This document shows, in pieces, positions 1 through 10,262 of a DNA stretch of 64,000 nt. A program made the position numbers and the translations under genes. Every line of letters starts with the position of its first letter. Position 1 is the first letter of the stretch. The DNA comes from Xanthomonas sp. 3793 (GTDB lineage: Bacteria > Pseudomonadota > Gammaproteobacteria > Xanthomonadales > Xanthomonadaceae): assembly GCF_024806835.1 (NCBI RefSeq), contig NZ_JANTYU010000003.1, positions 1 to 64,000 on the forward strand, written 5' to 3'. Under the pieces are notes generated by a model. The model was not told the DNA's origin and searched no databases. It saw only the letters and a program-made list of their open reading frames with translations.

Positions 1-413
<413 letters not shown>

Positions 414-460
414 GGGTGCAAGTTCTCGGTAATCGTTTGGAGTTTAAGACGATTGAGTAA

Positions 461-536
461 TGGTGCTCACGAAAGGAATCGAACCTTCGACCTCCTCCTT
501 ACCAAGGAGGTGCTCTACCGACTGAGCTACGTGAGC
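461..536 (-). tRNA. tRNA-Thr (GGT)
   Basis: A 76-base cloverleaf on the minus strand starts GCTCACGTAGCTCAG and ends with an encoded CCA. The acceptor stem is closed by GCTCACG/CGTGAGC. The anticodon loop CTTGGTAA gives anticodon GGT. It is the last tRNA before tuf, 47 bases upstream of its start codon. Confidence 0.96.
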
Positions 537-569
537 GAGTTTTGCATTATGCCATGCATTTGCGTTCAA

Positions 570-643
570 TGGAGCGGGAGACGGGAATCGAACCCGCACC
601 ATCAGCTTGGAAGGCTGAGGTTCTACCGTTGAACTACTCCCGC
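570..643 (-). tRNA. tRNA-Gly (TCC)
   Basis: A 74-base tRNA on the minus strand starts GCGGGAGTAGTTCAA and ends CTCCCGCTCCA with encoded CCA. The anticodon loop CTTCCAA gives TCC. It sits 29 bases downstream of tRNA-Tyr and 33 bases upstream of tRNA-Thr, in one transcription unit with tuf. Confidence 0.96.
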
Positions 644-672
644 GCCGGGAACTGCATACCACAACGTGAAAC

Positions 673-758
673 TGGTGGAGGGAGGTGGATTCGAACCACC
701 GAAGGCGTAAGCCAGCAGATTTACAGTCTGCCCCCGTTGGCCGCTTGGGTATCCCTCC
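673..758 (-). tRNA. tRNA-Tyr (GTA)
   Basis: An 86-base class II tRNA with a long variable arm, on the minus strand. It starts GGAGGGATACCCAAG and ends with encoded CCA. The anticodon loop ACTGTAAATC gives GTA. It is the first gene after the predicted promoter at 820-848. Confidence 0.96.
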
Positions 759-819
759 AGCTTTTACTACCGGACCGTGGCGCGGTGAGGCGATTCGGTT
801 CGGGGTGAAGCAGCCCGTT

Positions 820-848
820 ATTTTGTTGTGGGACGCACCCGGTGTCAA
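820..848 (-). promoter_or_regulatory. Predicted sigma-70 promoter of the tRNA-Tyr/Gly/Thr-tuf unit
   Basis: On the minus strand a perfect -35 TTGACA (843-848) is followed after 17 bases by CAAAAT (820-825), which matches the -10 consensus at 4 of 6 positions. The next bases are AACGGGCTGC, a GC-rich discriminator of the kind found in stringently controlled stable-RNA promoters. The predicted start lies about 55 bases before tRNA-Tyr. This is pattern recognition only. Confidence 0.55.
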
Positions 849-911
849 CAAATATTTTGAACTCTTCGTCACTACTGAATGCGCGCGACGATCAGCGCCG
901 CGCACACCGGA

Positions 912-2003
912 TCAGACGTTGAAACGGAAGTGCAGCACGTCGCCTTCCTGGACCCGATATTCCTTGCCTTCCAGACGCAGACGGCCCGCATCGCGCGCAC
1001 CGGCTTCGCCGCGATACTTGATGAAGTCATCGAAGCCGATCGTCTCGGCGCGGATGAAGCCCTTCTCGAAATCGGTATGGATGACTGCCGCCGCCTGCGG
1101 TGCGGTGGAGCCCGCCCTGACCGTCCAGGCACGCACTTCCTTGACGCCTGCGGTGAAGTAGGTCTGCAGGCCCAGCAGCGTGTAGGCCGCGCGGATGACG
1201 CGATTCAGGCCGGGCTCGCTCAGTCCGAGATCGGCCAGGAAGGTGTCACGATCTTCGTCGTCGAGCTGGGACAGCTCCTCCTCAATCGCAGCCGAGACCG
1301 GCACCACTTCGGCGCCTTCGGTCGCGGCGTGCGCGCGCACCGCGTCCAGGTGCGGATTGTTTTCAAAACCATCCTCCAGCACGTTGGCGATGTACATCAC
1401 CGGCTTGAGCGTCAGCAGGAACAGATCGCGTATCAGCGCCTTTTCCTCTTCATCCAGCCCGGCCGCACGGCCGGCCTTGCCGTCGGCCAGCGCAGCCTGC
1501 AACTTGACCAGCACCGGCTTGCGTGCCGCCGCGTCCTTGTCGCCGCCCTTGGCGCTGCGTTCGGCGCGATTGAGCGCCTTTTCCACGCTATCCAGGTCGG
1601 CCAGCGCCAGCTCGGTATCGATAGTTTCGATATCGGCGATCGGGTCGACCTTGTTGTTGACGTGGATGACGTCGTCGTTCTCGAAGCAGCGCACCACATG
1701 GGTGATCGCATCGACTTCGCGGATGTGCGCCAGGAACTTGTTACCCAGGCCTTCTCCGCTCGCCGCACCGGCCACCAGGCCGGCGATGTCGACGAACTCG
1801 ACCGCGGTAGGGATCAGCTTCTGCGGCTTGACGATCTCGGCCAGCTGATTGAGACGCGGATCCGGCACCGGCACGATGCCGACGTTCGGCTCGATGGTGC
1901 AGAACGGGAAATTGGCCGCAGCGATGCCCGCCTTGGTCAGCGCGTTGAACAGGGTCGACTTGCCGACGTTGGGCAGGCCGACGATGCCGCATTTGATACC
2001 CAT
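912..2003 (-). CDS. ychF: Ribosome-binding ATPase YchF (Obg-like)
   Basis: The 363-residue protein has the usual length of YchF/OLA1, a P-loop protein of the translation-factor class that binds ribosomes, prefers ATP, and in E. coli is linked to the oxidative stress response. The P-loop GLPNVGKS lies at residues 8-15 and the Walker B region DIAGLVAGA near 68-76. The C-terminal TGS-like domain ends in the typical FRFNV. The ATG at 2003 gives the canonical start [16 protein letters not shown]. It follows pth on the same strand with a heptamer-type inverted repeat between them, so the two may be expressed together or separated by that hairpin. Confidence 0.97.
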   Translation of the reverse strand: MGIKCGIVGLPNVGKSTLFNALTKAGIAAANFPFCTIEPNVGIVPVPDPRLNQLAEIVKPQKLIPTAVEFVDIAGLVAGAASGEGLGNKFLAHIREVDAITHVVRCFENDDVIHVNNKVDPIADIETIDTELALADLDSVEKALNRAERSAKGGDKDAAARKPVLVKLQAALADGKAGRAAGLDEEEKALIRDLFLLTLKPVMYIANVLEDGFENNPHLDAVRAHAATEGAEVVPVSAAIEEELSQLDDEDRDTFLADLGLSEPGLNRVIRAAYTLLGLQTYFTAGVKEVRAWTVRAGSTAPQAAAVIHTDFEKGFIRAETIGFDDFIKYRGEAGARDAGRLRLEGKEYRVQEGDVLHFRFNV

Positions 2004-2014
2004 GGGTTACATCC

Positions 2015-2082
2015 GGGATTTGGGATTCGGGATTGGAGATTCGTCATGCAGCATGGCCGCGGCGAATCCCCAATCCCCAATC
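2015..2082. repeat. Inverted repeat built from GGGATT heptamer units, between pth and ychF
   Basis: Bases 2024-2043 and 2063-2082 form a 20-bp imperfect stem (2 mismatches) around a 19-base loop. The left arm consists of GGGATT-type units and the right arm of AATCCCC units. It is related to the heptamer arrays at 48199 and 62680 but arranged as an inverted repeat, so a transcript could fold here. There is no T-run, so a terminator role is uncertain. The right arm touches the pth stop codon. Confidence 0.7.
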
Positions 2083-2665
2083 ACGCACCCCTACTTGTAT
2101 GCAGGCGCTTCATCGCTTCGTTGAAATTGCCGTCCATCGCCAGCGGCAGGACATCGATGGCCGCATCCACCGCAGCACCGATCGCAGCATCGTCCTCGCG
2201 CCCTGCCCGCCCCAGCACCCACGGCACCACGCGATCCTTGTGACCGGGATGGCCGATGCCGACCCGCAGGCGGTGGAATTTGCCGTGCCCCAGCAGGTGA
2301 ATGGTATCGCGCAGACCGTTCTGGCCGCCGTGGCCGCCATCGAACTTGAGCCGCGCCGTGCCCGGCGCCAGATCCAGTTCGTCGTGTGCGACGAGCAGTT
2401 GCTCCGGCTCGATCTTCCAGAACCGCAGGGCGGCGGTGATCGATTTGCCACTGAGATTCATGAAGGTGGCCGGCTTGAGCAGCCAGACCGATTGTCCTGC
2501 GATATCGACCTTGGCCGTTTCACCGAACAACTTGCTGTCCAGCCCCCAGCGGGCGCCACTGCGCTCGACGAGGGCATCGACGAAACGAAACCCGGCGTTG
2601 TGCCGGGTTTGCGCGTGTTCCGGACCCGGATTCCCAAGCCCGACGATCAGCCGAAGTGCAGACAT
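2081..2665 (-). CDS. pth: Peptidyl-tRNA hydrolase
   Basis: Pth cleaves peptidyl-tRNA released by abortive translation and recycles the tRNA. The frame is open further upstream, but the start at 2665 (MSALRLIVGLGNPG) gives 194 residues, the E. coli length, and has GGTGA just upstream. The catalytic histidine lies in RHNAGF (about residue 22), and DELD with the following GGHGGQNGLR motif is present near 95-115. It lies downstream of rplY and prs on the same strand, a common gammaproteobacterial order. Confidence 0.96.
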   Translation of the reverse strand: MSALRLIVGLGNPGPEHAQTRHNAGFRFVDALVERSGARWGLDSKLFGETAKVDIAGQSVWLLKPATFMNLSGKSITAALRFWKIEPEQLLVAHDELDLAPGTARLKFDGGHGGQNGLRDTIHLLGHGKFHRLRVGIGHPGHKDRVVPWVLGRAGREDDAAIGAAVDAAIDVLPLAMDGNFNEAMKRLHTSRGA

Positions 2666-2678
2666 GCCAGTCACCGCA

Positions 2679-2708
2679 GCCGATTCCCCGCGCATGCGAG
2701 GAATCGGC
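2679..2708. terminator. Hairpin between rplY and pth
   Basis: A 9-bp perfect stem GCCGATTCC/GGAATCGGC encloses a 12-base loop, lying between the rplY stop and the pth start. There is no following T-run, so it may be a processing or pause hairpin rather than a true intrinsic terminator. Confidence 0.4.
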
Positions 2709-2715
2709 CGACGGA

Positions 2716-3351
2716 TTACTTGGTTTCTGCGCCTTCGCTGCCTTCTTCACCGGCAGCGTCTTCTTCTTCAACGCGCACGTGCTTGGCAGCAACCACGGCA
2801 ACATCGTGTTCCTTGCCCAGCTTCAGCTCGGGGATTTCGACGCCAGCCGGCAGCTTGATTTCGGACAGGTGGATCACGTTACCCACTTCCAGGGCACCGA
2901 GGTCGACTTCGATGAACTCAGGCAGGTCCTTCGGCAGGCAGACCACCTGGACTTCGTTGAGCTCGTGGGTCACAACCACTTCGCTCGACTTGCCGGCCGG
3001 CGAGGTCGCTTCGTTGATGAAGTGCAGCGGCACGGCAGCGCTCAGCTTCTCGTTGGCGCTGACGCGCTGGAAGTCGATGTGCATGATCAGCTGCTTGAAC
3101 GGATGGCGCTGCATGTCACGCAGCAGTACCTGCTGCACGTCGCCATTGAGGTTAAGGTCCAGGATCGACGAGTAGAACCACTCGTTCTGCTGGGCGAGCC
3201 AGATCTGCTCATGGTTGAGCTGGATGCTGACCGGCTCGAGTTCGCCACCGTAGACGATGGCCGGAATGACGCCAGCGTGACGCAGGCGGCGGCTCGCACC
3301 CTTCCCCTCGTATGCGCGGCGCTCGACCTTGATTTCGTGAGTCTTTGCCAT
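2716..3351 (-). CDS. rplY: 50S ribosomal protein L25/general stress protein Ctc
   Basis: The 211-residue protein is the long CTC-type L25, which binds 5S rRNA. The N-terminal L25 beta-barrel (about residues 5-95) carries RRLRHAGVIPAIVYGG. It is followed by the TL5/CTC C-terminal beta domain (100-190) and an acidic tail rich in E and A (about 193-211). The start ATG at 3351 gives MAKTHEIKVERR. It lies between prs and pth, a conserved arrangement. Confidence 0.97.
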   Translation of the reverse strand: MAKTHEIKVERRAYEGKGASRRLRHAGVIPAIVYGGELEPVSIQLNHEQIWLAQQNEWFYSSILDLNLNGDVQQVLLRDMQRHPFKQLIMHIDFQRVSANEKLSAAVPLHFINEATSPAGKSSEVVVTHELNEVQVVCLPKDLPEFIEVDLGALEVGNVIHLSEIKLPAGVEIPELKLGKEHDVAVVAAKHVRVEEEDAAGEEGSEGAETK

Positions 3352-3461
3352 GTTGTTTCACTACCTAGATTGGAATACCGCCTCGCGGCGATGAAGCGTC
3401 TCACCCGCGACCAGGAGAGACGTAGTACCGGCACCCGGAAATCCGGGCACCGAATGCGGGA

Positions 3462-4421
3462 TCAGTCGACGTAGAGCGAGCTGACCGATTCGCCGAAGGC
3501 GATACGGCGGATCGTCTCGGCCAGCAGTTCTGCCACGCTCAGCTGACGAATCTTCGGGCAGGTGCGCGCCGCTTCGTTCAACGGAATCGTGTCGGTCACC
3601 ACCAGCTCGTCGAGCTGCGAATTATTGATGTTGTCCACTGCCGGGCCGGACAGCACCGGGTGGGTGATGTAGGCCACCACCTTGAGCGCGCCGCGCTGCT
3701 TGAGCGCTGCGGCAGCCGCACACAAGGTACCGGCGGTGTCGACCAGGTCGTCGACTAGCACGCAGGTCTTGCCCTGCACGTCGCCGATGATGTTCATCAC
3801 TGTGGCGACATTGGCGCGCGGGCGGCGCTTGTCGATGATGGCCAGGTCGGCATCGTCCAGGCGCTTGGCGACGGCGCGCGCGCGCACCACACCGCCCACG
3901 TCCGGCGACACCACGATCAGATTGTCGGTGCCATAGGCGCGCCAGATGTCGGCCAGCAGCAGCGGCGAGGCATAGACATTGTCGACCGGCACATCGAAGA
4001 AGCCCTGGATCTGGTCGGCATGCAGGTCGACCGTCAACACGCGGTCGGCTTCCATCGCGCAGATCATCTTGGCGGCAACCTTGGCGGTGATCGGCACGCG
4101 CGAGGAGCGCATACGGCGGTCCTGACGCGAATAGCCGAAGTACGGGATCACCGCAGTGACGGAGGCGGCACTGGCGCGCTTGAGCGCGTCGATCAGCACC
4201 AGCAGTTCCATCAGGTTTTCAGCGCTCGGCGCGCAGGTTGGCTGGATCACGAACACTTCCTGCCGGCGCACGCTCTCTTCGATCTCCACCTGCACTTCGC
4301 CATCGGAAAAGCGCGTGACCAGCGCCTTGCCCATGCGCACGCCGAGCTCCTTGCAGATGCTCTGGGCAAGCGGCTTGTTGGCATTGCCGGAGAACACCAG
4401 CAGGTTACGTTGGTCTTGCAT
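3462..4421 (-). CDS. prs: Ribose-phosphate pyrophosphokinase
   Basis: Prs makes PRPP from ribose 5-phosphate and ATP, feeding purine, pyrimidine, histidine, tryptophan and NAD synthesis. The frame is open upstream, but ATG 4421 gives [20 protein letters not shown] and 319 residues, typical of class I Prs. The PRPP-binding loop [12 protein letters not shown] lies at 221-232, and the flexible-loop region [12 protein letters not shown] at 97-108. It is preceded by tRNA-Gln and followed 110 bases later by rplY. An imperfect GC-rich hairpin lies just after the stop (about 3429-3452). Confidence 0.97.
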   Translation of the reverse strand: MQDQRNLLVFSGNANKPLAQSICKELGVRMGKALVTRFSDGEVQVEIEESVRRQEVFVIQPTCAPSAENLMELLVLIDALKRASAASVTAVIPYFGYSRQDRRMRSSRVPITAKVAAKMICAMEADRVLTVDLHADQIQGFFDVPVDNVYASPLLLADIWRAYGTDNLIVVSPDVGGVVRARAVAKRLDDADLAIIDKRRPRANVATVMNIIGDVQGKTCVLVDDLVDTAGTLCAAAAALKQRGALKVVAYITHPVLSGPAVDNINNSQLDELVVTDTIPLNEAARTCPKIRQLSVAELLAETIRRIAFGESVSSLYVD

Positions 4422-4549
4422 GGGATCTCTCGGGCGGTGGCAAAGAGCGTGCGGGCGATGATGGGACTGGACAAAGCCGACCAAATGCCGGGCTTTTCGT
4501 TGAATCCCCGCACATGGATGTGCGAGCTGCTGCAGAGGGATCTGCATAT

Positions 4550-4626
4550 TGGCAGGGGCGGTAGGATTCGAACCTACGAATGCCAGGATCAAAACCTGGT
4601 GCCTTGGGCCTCTTGGCGACGCCCCT
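4550..4626 (-). tRNA. tRNA-Gln (TTG)
   Basis: A 77-base tRNA on the minus strand with acceptor stem AGGGGCG/CGCCCCT, discriminator G and encoded CCA. The anticodon loop TTTTGAT gives TTG. It begins only three bases after the ispE stop codon and lies about 130 bases before prs, so it is probably cut out of an ispE-tRNA-prs transcript. Confidence 0.95.
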
Positions 4627-4629
4627 GCA

Positions 4630-5514
4630 TCAAAACCTTGTTGCGTCCAGTACGTCGAGCAATGGCGAGTGCGCTGCACCTTCCACGACCCACGCCCGCA
4701 GGCTGTCCGGCAACTGCGCCAGGGCCTGCTCTGCAGCAGCGCGCGTGGCGAATTCGACGAAACACCCACTTCCCGACCCGGTCAAACGTGGCGTGCCGAT
4801 CTGTGACAACGCCTGGAACACGGCCTCGACGGCGGGTTCGCGGCGCCGCAGGACCGGCTCGAACGCATTGTCGAGCAGAGAACCGGAAGCGAAGTCCGCT
4901 ATTTTCACGGGCGCAGCATCCCGCGTCAATTCCTGTGATTGAAATAACGCCGGCGTGGGCACATGAACGCCCGGATCGACCAGCACATAGGCGGCCTGCG
5001 GAAGGACGATCGGGGTGAGTTGCTCGCCCACGCCCTCGGCCCAGGCATTGCGCCCGCGCACGAACACCGGCACGTCCGCACCCAGCCGCAGCCCCAGCTC
5101 GGCCAGCGCATCGACCGGCAAGCCCAGGCCCCATAAGGCATTGAGCGCCACCAGCACGGTCGCCGCGTCCGACGAGCCGCCGCCAAACCCGCCACCGGCG
5201 GGGATGCGCTTGTCGAGGCGAATCTCCGCGCCGGCCCGTGCGCCGGTGGACGATTGCAGCAGGCGCGCGGCGCGGATCACCAGATCATCGTCTTCGGCGA
5301 CGCCGGGCAGACTTTCGCCGATGCGGCGGATCAGGCCGTCACTGCGCACACGAAGATGAATGGTGTCCCCCCAATCCAGCAGCCGGAACACGGTCTGCAG
5401 CAGGTGGTAGCCATCGGCGCGGCGCCCGATGATCTGCAGAAACAGGTTCAGTTTGGCCGGCGCAGGCCATGCCGACCAGCCGTCCGGCGCTACCATCAGG
5501 GCGATACCGTCCAC
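4630..5514 (-). CDS. ispE: 4-diphosphocytidyl-2-C-methyl-D-erythritol kinase
   Basis: IspE phosphorylates CDP-methylerythritol in the non-mevalonate isoprenoid pathway. It is a GHMP kinase: [10 protein letters not shown] near residue 18, the ATP-binding loop [14 protein letters not shown] at 105-118, and LGADVPVF with the catalytic aspartate. Starting at 5514 the protein has 294 residues and overlaps lolB by 19 bases. A second ATG at 5496 overlaps the lolB stop as TGATG and would give 288 residues, so the true start is open. The lolB-ispE-prs order is typical of gammaproteobacteria. Confidence 0.95.
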   Translation of the reverse strand: MDGIALMVAPDGWSAWPAPAKLNLFLQIIGRRADGYHLLQTVFRLLDWGDTIHLRVRSDGLIRRIGESLPGVAEDDDLVIRAARLLQSSTGARAGAEIRLDKRIPAGGGFGGGSSDAATVLVALNALWGLGLPVDALAELGLRLGADVPVFVRGRNAWAEGVGEQLTPIVLPQAAYVLVDPGVHVPTPALFQSQELTRDAAPVKIADFASGSLLDNAFEPVLRRREPAVEAVFQALSQIGTPRLTGSGSGCFVEFATRAAAEQALAQLPDSLRAWVVEGAAHSPLLDVLDATRF

Positions 5515-6149
5515 TGATCGACCAGCAGGCGGACCTTGGCGCTGCCGTTATGGGCTTCGATGCGCTGCGGCAGCTCGGGCTGGCCGTCGCTGACAGGTGC
5601 CCAGGCAAGAAATTCGATGGTCCAGCCATCCTGTTGCACGGTACGCGGGCGCCCGGCAGCGTCGAGATCGACGCGTTGCGCGCCGGCATCGGCAATGCGC
5701 AGCGCGCGCACCCAGTCCGGCATCTGGTTGACCGGGATGGTCCAGCCGGTCGCCTCCTGCAAGACCTGTTCGGCATCGGGGCCGCTGCGCGGACCGCCGT
5801 CCAGCCCCTCAAGCCGACCGGCGCCGGTGGTGGTATCGCCAGTGAGCACCCAGCTCTGGCGGGTCACCGGGGCACTGAGCTGCACGCGGTAACGGGGGCC
5901 ATCCTGCTGCCAGTCGATGCGCCCGCTACCACCGTTGCGGTCCTTGCTGATCGCCACCCGCCCCTGGAACGACCACTGCGGATGGGCCTGCAACCAGGCC
6001 TGGCGCGCAGTTTCGGCCGTGCGCGCTTGATCGGACACGCGCTCGACCACCGCCGCGCCACCGCCCTGCCCGCGCGGCACGCTGACGCAGCCGGACAGGG
6101 CGAATAGCACCAGCCCGCTCAGGGCCAGCGTCCGTCTTGCGGCGCTCAT
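5496..6149 (-). CDS. lolB: Outer-membrane lipoprotein receptor LolB
   Basis: LolB accepts lipoproteins from periplasmic LolA and inserts them into the outer membrane. The 217-residue precursor has a lipoprotein signal with lipobox LSGC (Cys21). The body fits LolB, including [20 protein letters not shown] and the late tryptophan-containing beta strands. Its start overlaps the stop of the TPR gene (ATGA), and its stop overlaps a possible ispE start, so translation is probably coupled. Confidence 0.93.
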   Translation of the reverse strand: MSAARRTLALSGLVLFALSGCVSVPRGQGGGAAVVERVSDQARTAETARQAWLQAHPQWSFQGRVAISKDRNGGSGRIDWQQDGPRYRVQLSAPVTRQSWVLTGDTTTGAGRLEGLDGGPRSGPDAEQVLQEATGWTIPVNQMPDWVRALRIADAGAQRVDLDAAGRPRTVQQDGWTIEFLAWAPVSDGQPELPQRIEAHNGSAKVRLLVDQWTVSP

Positions 6150-7834
6150 AGACCGAACTTCTCCGTGGCGCGTTGCAGCGCGCGATTGTCCGGATCCAGC
6201 CGACGCGCTTCGTCGAAGTAGCGGCGTGCCTCATCCTGCCTGCCGCTGACCCAGAGCACCTCGCCCACGTGTGCGGCGATCTCCGGGTCCTTGGCCAATG
6301 CCCAGGCGCGGCGCAGCTGCACCAGGGCTTCCTTGGTGCGGCCCATGCGGTACAGCACCCAACCGTAGCTGTCGACGATGGCCGGGTTGTCCGGGTCGGC
6401 GGTGCGGGCGCGGTCGATCAGCGCCAGCGCTTCCTTGTAGCGGCTGGTGCGGTCGGCCAGGGTGTAGCCCAGCGCGTTCAGTGCCGCGACGTTTTCGGGT
6501 TCGGCCACCAGGATCTTGCGCAGGTCGGCCTCGGCGCGCGCCACGTCGTCGCGACGCTCCCAGGCCAGGCCACGGGCGTACAACAGCGCACCGTCGTCCG
6601 GGTAGGCGGCCAGGCCACGCTCGAAGGCATCCAGCTCGCCCGGTGCGTCGTCGGCACGCTGATGCAGCTCGGCTTCCAGCACATAGGCATCGCGACGGGC
6701 ATCGTCGTCGGCAGTGGCATCGCCCTGCAATGCGCGCACTTCCGCCAACGCTTCGGGCTTGCGGCCCAGCTCGTACAGGGCACTGGCCGCGCGCAAGCGC
6801 GCTTCGCTCAGCTGCGATCCGCCGGGCACGCCGCGGTACCACTCCACCGCTTCGTCATAACGCTTGAGGAATTCGGCGATCTTGCCCAGCAGCAGGCGGC
6901 GGTCCGGGTCGGGCTTGGTGGCGTTGCTCTTGAGCTCGCCATAGAGCGCCTCCAACGCTGTGCGGTCCTTCTCTTTGGCGAGCATGGACGCGCGCAACCC
7001 ATAGGTCTGGGTGTCCTGCGGCCCGGTGGACAGCACGCGCGCGGCCGCTTCGGTCTGGCCCATGGCATCGTAGGCGAAGGCCAGCGCGCCACGCAGTTCG
7101 GAATCCTTCACGGCCTTCGGTTCGACGTTCTTCAGCAACGCCAGCGCTTCGTCGTTTTTGCCTTCCTGTTGCAGCTGGGTGGCGTGCAGCAAGGCCACGC
7201 GCGGCTCCTCGGGGAAGCGGCGTACCACCTCGTCGACGATGCGCTTGGCCAGCGCCGGGCGCTCCATGCGCAGCGCGAGCCGGCCAAATTCCTGCCAGAC
7301 CTCGATCTGGTTGGGGATGGCGCCGGCCTTGACCAGGTCTTCGAGGACGTCGGCGGAGGCTTCCGGCTCGCGGCCGCCGTTGGCCAGCGCAATCAACGCA
7401 AAGCGCCAGCCACGCGGGTCGGGCTCCTTGAGCAAGCCGAGCAGGTCGCGGCGCGCGGTGCGCAGGTCGTTACGGCGCAGGGCCAGCGAGGCTTCGGTGC
7501 TGCGCATCGACATCGACGACGGCGCGCGGGCGCGCCACAGCGCCAGGGCCTCGATGGCACGCGGGTCGTCGTTGGCCAGCATGGCGATGCGGGCAGCGCG
7601 CTCGGCCAGGCCGGCGTCGCCGGCTTCGGCCTTGGCAGCGTCCAGATAGGCGCGGGCGGCATCGTCCAGTTGCCCGGCCTGCAAGGCGAATTCGCCGGCG
7701 AGCACAGGTTCCAGCGAGGTGGCGCCGGCACTGCTGGCCGGTGGAGCGGGCGGTGCTTTCTTGGGTGCTGCCGTGGCGTTGGCGGACACTGCTACCAGCA
7801 AAAGAACACTCAGGATGCGAATCGGTACAGGCAT
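6146..7834 (-). CDS. Periplasmic TPR-repeat protein
   Basis: From ATG 7834 the protein has 562 residues, [22 protein letters not shown], with a Sec signal peptide cut near residue 22. The rest is alpha-helical and built of TPR-like units, clearest near the C terminus ([20 protein letters not shown], then [10 protein letters not shown] and [17 protein letters not shown]). TPR proteins in this position, between hemA and lolB, are common in gammaproteobacteria and probably act as periplasmic scaffolds; the exact role is unknown. A TTG three codons upstream is a possible alternative start. The gene is divergent from hemA, with 65 bases between them for both promoters. Confidence 0.85.
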   Translation of the reverse strand: MPVPIRILSVLLLVAVSANATAAPKKAPPAPPASSAGATSLEPVLAGEFALQAGQLDDAARAYLDAAKAEAGDAGLAERAARIAMLANDDPRAIEALALWRARAPSSMSMRSTEASLALRRNDLRTARRDLLGLLKEPDPRGWRFALIALANGGREPEASADVLEDLVKAGAIPNQIEVWQEFGRLALRMERPALAKRIVDEVVRRFPEEPRVALLHATQLQQEGKNDEALALLKNVEPKAVKDSELRGALAFAYDAMGQTEAAARVLSTGPQDTQTYGLRASMLAKEKDRTALEALYGELKSNATKPDPDRRLLLGKIAEFLKRYDEAVEWYRGVPGGSQLSEARLRAASALYELGRKPEALAEVRALQGDATADDDARRDAYVLEAELHQRADDAPGELDAFERGLAAYPDDGALLYARGLAWERRDDVARAEADLRKILVAEPENVAALNALGYTLADRTSRYKEALALIDRARTADPDNPAIVDSYGWVLYRMGRTKEALVQLRRAWALAKDPEIAAHVGEVLWVSGRQDEARRYFDEARRLDPDNRALQRATEKFGL

Positions 7835-7899
7835 CGGGGGCAACCGGGCCGTAAAATGGGGCCCTGAATGGCCGCCAGCTTATCGCAAGCAACTGAACA

Positions 7900-9177
7900 A
7901 TGACGTTGTGGGTGCTCGGACTGAATCACCAGACCGCACCTGTGGACCTGCGCGAACGCGCGGCGTTCGCAGGTGACGCGCTGCCGCGCGCGCTCGAATC
8001 GTTGCGCGCCTTGCCGCAGGTACGCGAGGCCGCGCTGCTGTCGACCTGCAACCGCACCGAGCTGTACGCGATGGCCGACGATGCGCAGACGCTGGCCGGC
8101 TGGCTGGACGCGCATGCGCCAGGACTGAGCGGCTATCTGTACCAGCATCAGGACGCCGACGCGGTGCGTCATCTGTTCCGGGTCGCCACCGGGCTGGACT
8201 CGATGGTGCTGGGCGAGCCGCAGATCTTGGGCCAGGTCAAGGACGCCTGGGCGGTGGCGCGCGCGCACGGCGCGCTGGGCAGCGGGCTGGATCGGCTGTT
8301 CCAGCAGACCTTTTCGGTGGCCAAGCGCGCGCGCACCGATACCCGTGTCGGCGCCAACCCGGTGTCGGTGGCCTCCACCGCGGTGCGGCTGGCGCAGGAA
8401 TCCTTTGCGCGGCTCAACGAATCGACCGTATTGCTGATCGGCGCCGGCGAAACCATCGAGCTGGCCGCCAAGCATCTGAGCGAAGGCCGGGTGCGCCGGT
8501 TGCTGATCGCCAATCGCACCCTGGCGCATGCGCAGACACTGGCAAGCCAGCACGGCGGCTATGCCTTGCCGTTGACCGATCTGGAACGCCATCTGGCCGA
8601 GGCCGATGTGGTGTTCTCGGCCACCGCCGCGCGCGAGCCGATCGTGACGCGGGCGCAGGTGGAACAGGCGCTGCGCGCGCGCAAACGCAAGCCGATGCTG
8701 TTGTTCGACCTGGCGGTGCCGCGCGATATCGAAGCCTCGGTGGCGACACTGGGTGATGCCTATCTGTACACCGTGGACGATCTGGAGCGCGCGGTGGAAG
8801 ACAACCGCCGCAGCCGCCGCGAAGCCGCAGACCAGGCCGAGGCCATCATCGACCTGCAGGTGGCGCGCTATGTCGAGACCGTGCAGGCCAACGCACGCCA
8901 GGCACCGCTCAAGCGGCTGCGTGCATTCGGCGACAGCACCCGCGACGAACTGCTGGCCAAGGCACGCCAGCAATTGAGCAACGGCAAGCCGGCCGACGAG
9001 GTGCTGGAGCAGCTGGCGCATGCGCTGACCAATCGGCTGCTGCATCCGCCCACCGCCGCGCTGCGCGAGGCCGCGCTCAGCAACGACCTGGAATTGACCA
9101 GTGCGGCCGACCGGCTTTTCCCGGAAAAACCCGGTTACCAACATCCCCCCTGTAGCTACCCCGATCGTGAGGACTGA
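7900..9177 (+). CDS. hemA: Glutamyl-tRNA reductase
   Basis: HemA reduces glutamyl-tRNA to glutamate-1-semialdehyde, the first committed step of tetrapyrrole synthesis. The 425-residue protein has the catalytic Cys50 in STCNRTE, the Glu-tRNA motif [17 protein letters not shown] near 98, a Rossmann domain with LLIGAGET near 182, and a C-terminal helical dimerisation domain ending in [12 protein letters not shown]. It begins the plus-strand run hemA-prfA-OGT. Its stop overlaps the prfA start (TGATG). Confidence 0.97.
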   Translation: MTLWVLGLNHQTAPVDLRERAAFAGDALPRALESLRALPQVREAALLSTCNRTELYAMADDAQTLAGWLDAHAPGLSGYLYQHQDADAVRHLFRVATGLDSMVLGEPQILGQVKDAWAVARAHGALGSGLDRLFQQTFSVAKRARTDTRVGANPVSVASTAVRLAQESFARLNESTVLLIGAGETIELAAKHLSEGRVRRLLIANRTLAHAQTLASQHGGYALPLTDLERHLAEADVVFSATAAREPIVTRAQVEQALRARKRKPMLLFDLAVPRDIEASVATLGDAYLYTVDDLERAVEDNRRSRREAADQAEAIIDLQVARYVETVQANARQAPLKRLRAFGDSTRDELLAKARQQLSNGKPADEVLEQLAHALTNRLLHPPTAALREAALSNDLELTSAADRLFPEKPGYQHPPCSYPDRED

Positions 9178-10262
9178 TGACGCCGACCCTGCGCCGTAAG
9201 CTCGAAGCGCTGGCCGAGCGCCGCGAAGAACTGCAGCACCTGTTGTCCGACCCGGACGTGGTGAGCAACAACGACAGGTTTCGCACACTGTCGCGCGAAC
9301 TGTCGCAACTGGAGCCGGTGGCGGTGGCGCTGGAAGACGAGGCGCGCGCCAAGGCCGATCTGAGCGCGGCCGAAGCCATGCGCAACGACCCGGAAATGCG
9401 CGAGCTGGCCGAAGAGGAAATCGCCGCCGCACAGGCACGCCTGGACGAACTGGATGCGCAGCTGGCGTTGCTGCTGGTGCCGCGCGACCCGCGCGACGAC
9501 GGCAACCTGTTTCTGGAAGTGCGCGCCGGCACCGGCGGGGACGAGGCGGCGATCTTCGCCGGCGACCTGTTTCGCATGTACGCCCGCTATGCCGAGCGCC
9601 AGGGCTGGAAGGTCGAGATCGAATCCGACAGCCCCGGCGAGCACGGCGGCTACAAGGAAGTGGTGGCACGGGTGGTCGGGCGCGGCGCGTATTCGCGCCT
9701 GAAGTTCGAATCCGGCACCCATCGCGTGCAGCGCGTGCCGGCGACCGAGTCGCAGGGCCGCATCCACACCTCGGCGGCGACGGTGGCGATCATCCCCGAG
9801 GCCGACGATGTGGAAGAGATCGTGATCAACCCGGCGGACCTGAAGGTGGACACCTTCCGCTCCTCCGGCGCCGGCGGACAGCACGTCAACAAGACCGAAT
9901 CGGCGATCCGCATCACCCACGTGCCCAGCGGCGTGGTGGTGGAATGCCAGACCGAGCGCAGCCAGCACGCCAACCGCGACAAGGCGATGAAGCGGCTGAA
10001 GGCGCAACTGGTGGAAGCCGAACGCAGCAAGGCGGCAGCCGCCGAGGCGCAGACGCGCAAGTTGCAGGTCGGCAGCGGCGACCGCAGCCAGCGCATCCGC
10101 ACCTACAGCTTCCCGCAGGGCCGCATCACCGACCACCGCGTGGAAGGCCTGACCTTGTACGACCTGCCCAACATCATCGAAGGCGATCTGGATGCACTGA
10201 TCGCACGCCTGCTGCACGAGCATCAGGCCGACGAACTGGCACGGTTGAGCGACAGCCCGTGA
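9177..10262 (+). CDS. prfA: Peptide chain release factor 1
   Basis: RF1 reads UAA and UAG and triggers peptide release. The 361-residue protein carries the codon-recognition tripeptide PAT at 188-190 (PVT or PAT is typical of RF1) and the GGQ motif at 233-235 in [16 protein letters not shown] just before the ATG is a strong ribosome-binding site. prfA normally travels with prmC, which methylates the GGQ glutamine; here prmC is far away at 44 kb. Its last codons overlap the GTG of the OGT gene. Confidence 0.98.
   Translation: MTPTLRRKLEALAERREELQHLLSDPDVVSNNDRFRTLSRELSQLEPVAVALEDEARAKADLSAAEAMRNDPEMRELAEEEIAAAQARLDELDAQLALLLVPRDPRDDGNLFLEVRAGTGGDEAAIFAGDLFRMYARYAERQGWKVEIESDSPGEHGGYKEVVARVVGRGAYSRLKFESGTHRVQRVPATESQGRIHTSAATVAIIPEADDVEEIVINPADLKVDTFRSSGAGGQHVNKTESAIRITHVPSGVVVECQTERSQHANRDKAMKRLKAQLVEAERSKAAAAEAQTRKLQVGSGDRSQRIRTYSFPQGRITDHRVEGLTLYDLPNIIEGDLDALIARLLHEHQADELARLSDSP

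Noticed and set aside
879-2243. A 454-codon open frame on the plus strand
   Set aside because: It lies entirely antisense to ychF and part of pth, which have perfect family motifs. Long antisense frames are common in such GC-rich DNA.
7810-9669. A 619-codon open frame on the minus strand
   Set aside because: It is antisense to hemA and prfA, has low-complexity His/Arg/Gln-rich composition and no recognisable domain.
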